From positions 1-44,963 of the forward strand of contig JAYFQF010000043.1 in the NCBI GenBank assembly GCA_034927285.1: a stretch of DNA of 44,963 bases, read 5' to 3'. Below are positions 41,689 to 44,963 of the stretch, piece by piece. A model generated the notes under the pieces. That model did not search any database, was not told where the DNA came from, and saw only the letters and a list, made by a program, of their open reading frames with translations. This DNA is from JAYFQF01 sp034927285 (GTDB lineage: Bacteria; Bacillota; Peptococcia; DRI-13; UBA5745). How positions within the stretch are numbered: position 1 is the stretch's first letter; the number at the start of each line of letters is the position of its first letter. Made by a program: the position numbers and the translations under genes.

Positions 41689-42158
41689 TCCGCTACCGGA
41701 TAGCCTTTATGCTTCAGAAATTTCAGCTTGAAGTCCAAAAGCTCCGGCGGCACCTGGAGAGCTGCGGCGGCCTGAAAGATATTTCTGCCTTCTTCTATCT
41801 GTTCCAGGGTGCTGTCATCCGGCAGCAAAAACTCTGCGGCAAAAAGGTTGGCCTCATATTCTTTCTGGCAATTCCCTAAAAAAAGGGAGGTCTCGCCGAA
41901 AGTACTGGCAGCGCCTTTTTTTCGGTGGTAAAGATAATGGCCGATTTCATGACAGACCACCACGGGACGCAATTCATCCGCCAGGTCCCGGTTCAGGCAG
42001 ATCACGGCCATCCGGGACTGAAAAAAGATATATCCCTTCAAATTACCAAGCCGGTCTTCCCGGATCTCAATATCAAAATGACCGGCCAGGTCAAAAGGGC
42101 TCCTGCCGCCCAGCTGCTGGGTCAGCTTTTCCGTATCCTTAATGATCCTGGCAAGCAA
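41652..42158 (-). CDS. ImmA/IrrE-family metallopeptidase
   Basis: 168 residues. The zinc-protease motif HEIGHYLYH is at residues 70-78 (H70, E71, H74), followed by the EYEANLFAAEFLLPD segment with the third metal ligand, the standard ImmA/IrrE organisation. These proteases cleave a partner XRE-family repressor. The start is a TTG with GGGGG 7 bases upstream. It lies 11 bases after the XRE gene in the same direction. Known pairs of this type control integrative elements (ImmA/ImmR) or DNA-damage genes (PprI/DdrO). The neighbour here is a Y-family polymerase, pointing to damage response. Confidence 0.93.
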   Translation of the reverse strand: MLARIIKDTEKLTQQLGGRSPFDLAGHFDIEIREDRLGNLKGYIFFQSRMAVICLNRDLADELRPVVVCHEIGHYLYHRKKGAASTFGETSLFLGNCQKEYEANLFAAEFLLPDDSTLEQIEEGRNIFQAAAALQVPPELLDFKLKFLKHKGYPVAECLWAAGDFLKH

Positions 42159-42169
42159 TGTCTATCCCC

Positions 42170-42595
42170 CTATTTATGCCCATATTTCTTACGGGCATTA
42201 TTTTTTGCGGCAAAATAAGCCTGGGTGATGGATTGGAAAAAAGCGTCCTTGTCCTCCTGACTCAAGGCGCCCCCGGCAAACATGGCCCCCGTCTCCTCCA
42301 GCAGCCTGGCCGCTTCCCGCCGGCCCTTCCGTCCGAAGGCTTCCCCTGCGGCATCCACAAAAAAGCGTTCTTCCTTCCCCTGCTCTTCCCGGGAGACGGC
42401 ATCATTCACCAGGTAATCCGTAGTCACGCCGAAGGTCTCGGCGATACCCCGCAGCACTTCCTGTCCCTTAGGATAGCGGGCGTCGGCTTCATAATTATGG
42501 ATGGATCTTTCCGTCACCCCCAGGCGTCCGGCCAGCTGGGCCTGGCTCATCCCGGCTTCCGTCCGCAGGGCTTTCAGCTTTTCCCCGAAGGTCAT
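42170..42595 (-). CDS. XRE-family repressor, substrate candidate of ImmA
   Basis: 141 residues from the ATG at 42595, preceded by AAGGAGGACGGGAT. A long upstream open frame in the same phase runs antisense through the polymerase gene and is not credible. The N-terminal Cro/C1-type helix-turn-helix is at residues about 6-60 (GEKLKALRTEAGMSQAQLAG, with recognition helix TERSIHNYEADAR). The C-terminal part is helical and charged, with a hydrophobic stretch (AARLLEETGAMFAGGAL) where ImmA-type proteases cut related repressors. It is divergent from dinB with shared operator repeats between them. Confidence 0.92.
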   Translation of the reverse strand: MTFGEKLKALRTEAGMSQAQLAGRLGVTERSIHNYEADARYPKGQEVLRGIAETFGVTTDYLVNDAVSREEQGKEERFFVDAAGEAFGRKGRREAARLLEETGAMFAGGALSQEDKDAFFQSITQAYFAAKNNARKKYGHK

Positions 42596-42626
42596 ATCCC
42601 GTCCTCCTTTAGTTTCCAGAATGAAG

Positions 42627-42692
42627 TTTCCGGTTTTCCTTGACTTTTCGTTCCGGTTTGTTAGAATTAAGCTGAAACTAATTTCCGGTTTT
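42627..42692. promoter_or_regulatory. Three CCGG-centred operator repeats for the XRE repressor
   Basis: TTTCCGGTTTT occurs at 42627-42637 and 42682-42692 and a variant TTCCGGTTTG at 42651-42660. Centres are 23 and 31 bases apart. The middle copy lies between the -35 and -10 of the dinB promoter; the right copy lies at the start of the minus-strand XRE transcript. Confidence 0.65.
42640..42667 (+). promoter_or_regulatory. Promoter of dinB with an operator in the spacer
   Basis: TTGACT (42640-42645), 16 bases, TAGAAT (42662-42667). The CCGG repeat at 42651-42660 is inside the spacer, so repressor binding would exclude polymerase. Confidence 0.65.
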
Positions 42693-42721
42693 ATTATATA
42701 AAAGAACTTTTCTCCAGTCAA
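42693..42721 (-). promoter_or_regulatory. Promoter of the XRE-ImmA pair
   Basis: TTGACT (42716-42721), 17 bases, TATAAT (42693-42698) on the minus strand. The third operator begins immediately downstream, at the transcription start, consistent with autoregulation. Confidence 0.8.
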
Positions 42722-42754
42722 TAGTTTCTGCGATTCTTTCCGGAGGCGATGCAT

Positions 42755-43993
42755 TTGGAGCGCACTATACTGCACTGCGACCTGAATAACTTCTATGCCG
42801 GCGTTGCCTGTAAGAAAGACCCCGGGCTGCGCGGAAAGCCTGTGGCTGTCTGCGGAAACCCCGCCCACCGGCACGGCATCGTCCTGTCCAAAAGCCAGGA
42901 GGCAAAAAAATACGGCGTAAAAACCGGCGATGTCCTTTGGGAAGCACAGCAAAAATGTCCCGGCCTGATTCCGGTGCTGCCGGATTTCCCCGCATATCTC
43001 AAATTTTCCCGGGAAGTTCAAAATATTTACCGTCAGTATACCGACCAGGTGGAGCCCTTCGGAATCGACGAATGCTGGCTGGACGTTACCGGCAGCCGGC
43101 GGCTGTTCGGGGACGGCGCTCACATCGCCGAGGAGCTGCGCCATCGGCTGGTAAGGGAAATGGATCTGACCATCTCCGTAGGCGTCAGCTTTAATAAAAT
43201 TTTTGCCAAACTGGGCAGCGATATGAAAAAACCCGACCAGACCACTTTGATCAGCCGGGAAAACTACCAAAAGTCAGTCTGGCCCCTGCCCGTGGAGGCG
43301 CTTTTGATGGTGGGCCGTTCCACCAAGAAAAAGCTGAACCAATACGGCATCTATACCATCGGCGATCTGGCCCGGGGCTCCGTTTCCGCTCTGGAGAAGC
43401 TTCTGGGGATAAACGGCCCGAAGCTCCGGCGTTACGCCCGGGGTGAAGACGACAGCCCCGTGCTGCGGGAAAGCGAGCTTCCAGAAGCAAAGAGCGTAGG
43501 CCAGGGCATCACCTGCACCCGGGATCTGCGCACGCCGGAAGAAGCCCTGCAAATCATTCACTTTCTGGCCCAGCGTGTCTCCCGCCGCCTGCGGGAAAAC
43601 CGGGTCATGGCTGGATCTCTGTCCCTCTACCTTCGCCGGAGCGATTTATCCGGATTGTGCCACCAGCTGCACTTTGTCCAGCCTTGCCGTTCCTCCCAGG
43701 AACTGGCCCAGGCCGCCTGGGAGCTTTTGGAACAGCACTATGACTGGGAGCTGCCCATTCGTGCCGTCAGCATCCAGGCCGGCAGCCTGAGAACCGAGGA
43801 TGGCCCATGCCAGCAGGCTCTCTGGGATCTGCAGCTGCCTTTGGAGCAGCAAGAGCGGCTTGAGGCGGTGGCCGATCAGCTGCGCCGCCGCTTCGGCCCC
43901 GACAGTATCTGCCGGGCCAGCCTGCTGAGCCGGCCGGCAGTTCCGGAGATTTACCAGGGAGACTTCTCCGTGCTGCCCGGTTCCAGGGTCTGA
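42755..43993 (+). CDS. dinB: DNA polymerase IV (Y-family translesion polymerase)
   Basis: 412 residues from the TTG at 42755, chosen because GGAGG is 8 bases upstream; the ATG at 42749 is only 2 bases from it. The catalytic motifs are HCDLNNFYA (first Asp at residue 9) and GIDECWLDVTGS (acidic pair near residue 103). The palm, the helix-hairpin-helix (ALEKLLGINGPKLRR) and the little-finger domain follow. The active-site reading DLNNFYA, rather than DMDAFFA, marks the group typical of Firmicutes. The enzyme copies damaged templates. Divergent placement opposite an XRE-ImmA pair, with shared operators, suggests it is a damage-inducible gene. Confidence 0.94.
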   Translation: MERTILHCDLNNFYAGVACKKDPGLRGKPVAVCGNPAHRHGIVLSKSQEAKKYGVKTGDVLWEAQQKCPGLIPVLPDFPAYLKFSREVQNIYRQYTDQVEPFGIDECWLDVTGSRRLFGDGAHIAEELRHRLVREMDLTISVGVSFNKIFAKLGSDMKKPDQTTLISRENYQKSVWPLPVEALLMVGRSTKKKLNQYGIYTIGDLARGSVSALEKLLGINGPKLRRYARGEDDSPVLRESELPEAKSVGQGITCTRDLRTPEEALQIIHFLAQRVSRRLRENRVMAGSLSLYLRRSDLSGLCHQLHFVQPCRSSQELAQAAWELLEQHYDWELPIRAVSIQAGSLRTEDGPCQQALWDLQLPLEQQERLEAVADQLRRRFGPDSICRASLLSRPAVPEIYQGDFSVLPGSRV

Positions 43994-44071
43994 CGCCCGG
44001 ATTCAGATACAATACTCCCAAAGTCCGGCATTTCGGATTCAGGCTTTGATTTCACCGCCGGCTTCACTCCC

Positions 44072-44100
44072 TTGCCAAATCCTCCCGAAGCGGGTATGAT
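44072..44100 (+). promoter_or_regulatory. Promoter of the hotdog thioesterase gene
   Basis: TTGCCA (44072-44077), 17 bases, TATGAT (44095-44100), 55 bases before the start codon. A small UUCG-type hairpin (CTTTTCC / GGAAAAAG) lies in the leader at 44113-44131. Confidence 0.72.
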
Positions 44101-44154
44101 GAGAGAAAATTTCTTTTCCCTTCGGAAAAAGCAAAACGTCACGAGGTATGTATA

Positions 44155-44595
44155 ATGAATCTTGAAGAAGTCAGAGCGTATTTTGCCGCCGACCGGTTCG
44201 CCGCTGAGGTCTGCGGGATCACTATCGAGGAAGTAAGCCCGGGAGAAGCTTTCTGCCGCATGGAGATCGCCGATCTTCATAAAAACGCCTTAGGCGGCGT
44301 CCAGGGCGGTGCGATTTTTACCCTGGCCGATTTTGCCTTTGCCGTGGCCTCCAATCAAAACGAAGCCCCCACCGTATCATTGTCAAATCATATCACTTAT
44401 CTTCGGGGCAGCGGCGGCACCGTGCTTTTTGCCCGGGCCCGCCAGGTATCCTCCGGCAGGCGGATCGCCGCTTACCAGGTGACGGTCACCGACGATCTGG
44501 AACAAATCATTGCGGTGATGTCCGTCACCGGGTATATTCGGAATAAAGAACCCCAGAGCCCAAGGGCTTCGGAAGGATTAAAAAGGCACGCGTAA
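44155..44595 (+). CDS. PaaI-type hotdog thioesterase
   Basis: 146 residues, a single hotdog fold. The characteristic segment HKNALGGVQGGAIFTLADFAFAVAS carries the conserved Asn/Gly and Asp of the PaaI/phenylacetyl-CoA thioesterase group (active-site Asp in LADF). It hydrolyses acyl-CoA esters in the cytoplasm; the actual substrate cannot be told. GAGGT lies 7 bases before the ATG. It is downstream of dinB but has its own promoter and no visible link to the damage response. Confidence 0.88.
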   Translation: MNLEEVRAYFAADRFAAEVCGITIEEVSPGEAFCRMEIADLHKNALGGVQGGAIFTLADFAFAVASNQNEAPTVSLSNHITYLRGSGGTVLFARARQVSSGRRIAAYQVTVTDDLEQIIAVMSVTGYIRNKEPQSPRASEGLKRHA

Positions 44596-44604
44596 TTTTG
44601 TGAT

Positions 44605-44646
44605 GCGGGCTGGATGATCCAGGTTCGAGTCCCGCCGCCTTGGCCA
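44605..44646 (+). other. Possible tRNA 3' fragment
   Basis: The sequence contains GGTTCGAGTCCCGC then CGCCTTGGCCA, which resembles a T-loop and a 3' acceptor end with CCA. The GCGGG at 44605-44609 could pair with CCCGC at 44631-44635, but a 14-base CTGGATGATCCAGG insert separates it from the T-loop. No D-arm, anticodon arm or 5' acceptor is present. It could be a remnant left at an integration site, or chance. Confidence 0.35.
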
Positions 44647-44649
44647 TGA

Positions 44650-44687
44650 AAAGGTATAGCTTTCCGCTAAGGGGAAGCTATACCTTT
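44650..44687. other. Strong inverted repeat downstream of the tRNA-like fragment
   Basis: A 13-bp perfect stem AAAGGTATAGCTT / AAGCTATACCTTT with a 12-base loop. No T-run, so not clearly a terminator. Confidence 0.6.
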
Positions 44688-44704
44688 CAGACTGTAGACA
44701 AAAA

Positions 44705-44888
44705 GGTGTCTCATGCAAAGCGTGGGGCACTTTTTTTAGAGGAAGCAGGGAAACTTATTCAACACCCGTGCGTAAAGCCCGTCGAACATTACACTGTCAT
44801 GAAGATTACCAGGGGCCACGGCAAAATCCAGCACGAAATTGTGCCGGTTCAAAATTCATACGGGATCCGTCACTTATTCGTAGAGTAA
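44705..44888 (+). CDS. Doubtful small open frame near the window end
   Basis: From a possible GTG at 44705 about 60 codons are open, ending VPVQNSYGIRHLFVE. The frame extends upstream to an ATG at 44640 inside the tRNA-like fragment and hairpin. No ribosome binding site and no family recognised; it may be a gene fragment. Confidence 0.2.
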
Positions 44889-44963
44889 TCCCACCGGGGA
44901 GGGGCCTGGCCACAGAGGAGCTGAGGGCGGCGGCCTCCGGCGATGTTTACCGGGATTTCATCA

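Noticed and set aside
42596..43270. Long minus-strand open frame continuing upstream of the XRE gene
   Set aside because: It runs antisense through dinB, has no ribosome binding site, and its product shows no family features; the XRE gene has its own GGAGG and ATG at 42595.
44900..44963. Protein-like frame at the right edge (reading LATEELRAAASGDVYRDF)
   Set aside because: Only about 20 codons are visible, with no clear start; it may be the beginning of a gene outside the window, but it cannot be supported here.

Overview
The window comes from a Gram-positive, endospore-forming, probably anaerobic member of the Clostridia (Firmicutes). The evidence is a spoIIP gene, the Firmicutes-type neighbourhood comEA-comEC-holA-rpsT-spoIIP-lepA-hemW, a FabK-based fatty-acid operon, an A-type flavodiiron protein, an S-layer (SLH) surface protein and strong GGAGG ribosome binding sites throughout. 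I see no complete mobile element, CRISPR array or rRNA. All calls rest on reading the sequence, without database searches.

Layout. 1-3390: two secreted proteins on the minus strand (the first cut off by the window edge) sit behind a sigma-A promoter, a cobalamin riboswitch and an intrinsic terminator. The second carries a DUF4430 (transcobalamin-like) C-terminus, which suggests cell-surface corrinoid capture. 3484-16533: housekeeping genes hemW, lepA, murJ, a small membrane protein, spoIIP, rpsT (plus strand), fprA (flavodiiron protein), holA, comEC and comEA. A ten-copy, 10-bp-period repeat lies between spoIIP and rpsT. 16768-19053: a c-di-GMP phosphodiesterase with a degenerate GGDEF domain. 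19253-30625: one long minus-strand operon, acpP-accBCDA-fabH-fabK-(FabX-like)-fabD-fabG-fabF-fabZ, followed by a MarR/FabT-like regulator. It is driven by a perfect TTGACA-17-TATAAT promoter with a 16-bp AT-rich palindrome just downstream.

31155-37211: a 2018-residue multidomain SLH surface protein. 37264-38930: a small Cys-rich protein and decaying genes (a truncated AgrC-type kinase, a winged-helix remnant, an inverted repeat). 38927-41339: a DUF4177 protein, then a metal-responsive module in which a DtxR/MntR-family regulator is divergent from DUF2325-DUF3793-flavodoxin, with two GTTAG-N6-CTAAC operators. 41554-43993: an XRE repressor and an ImmA/IrrE metalloprotease gene, divergent from a DNA polymerase IV gene, with three CCGG-centred operator repeats lying in the two facing promoters. 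44155-44963: a hotdog thioesterase, then a possible tRNA 3' fragment, a strong hairpin and poorly resolved sequence.

The most interesting candidates are the XRE-ImmA-DinB unit, which reads like a LexA-independent DNA-damage switch; the FabX-like flavoenzyme next to FabK; the riboswitch-controlled DUF4430 surface system; and the helically phased decamer array.
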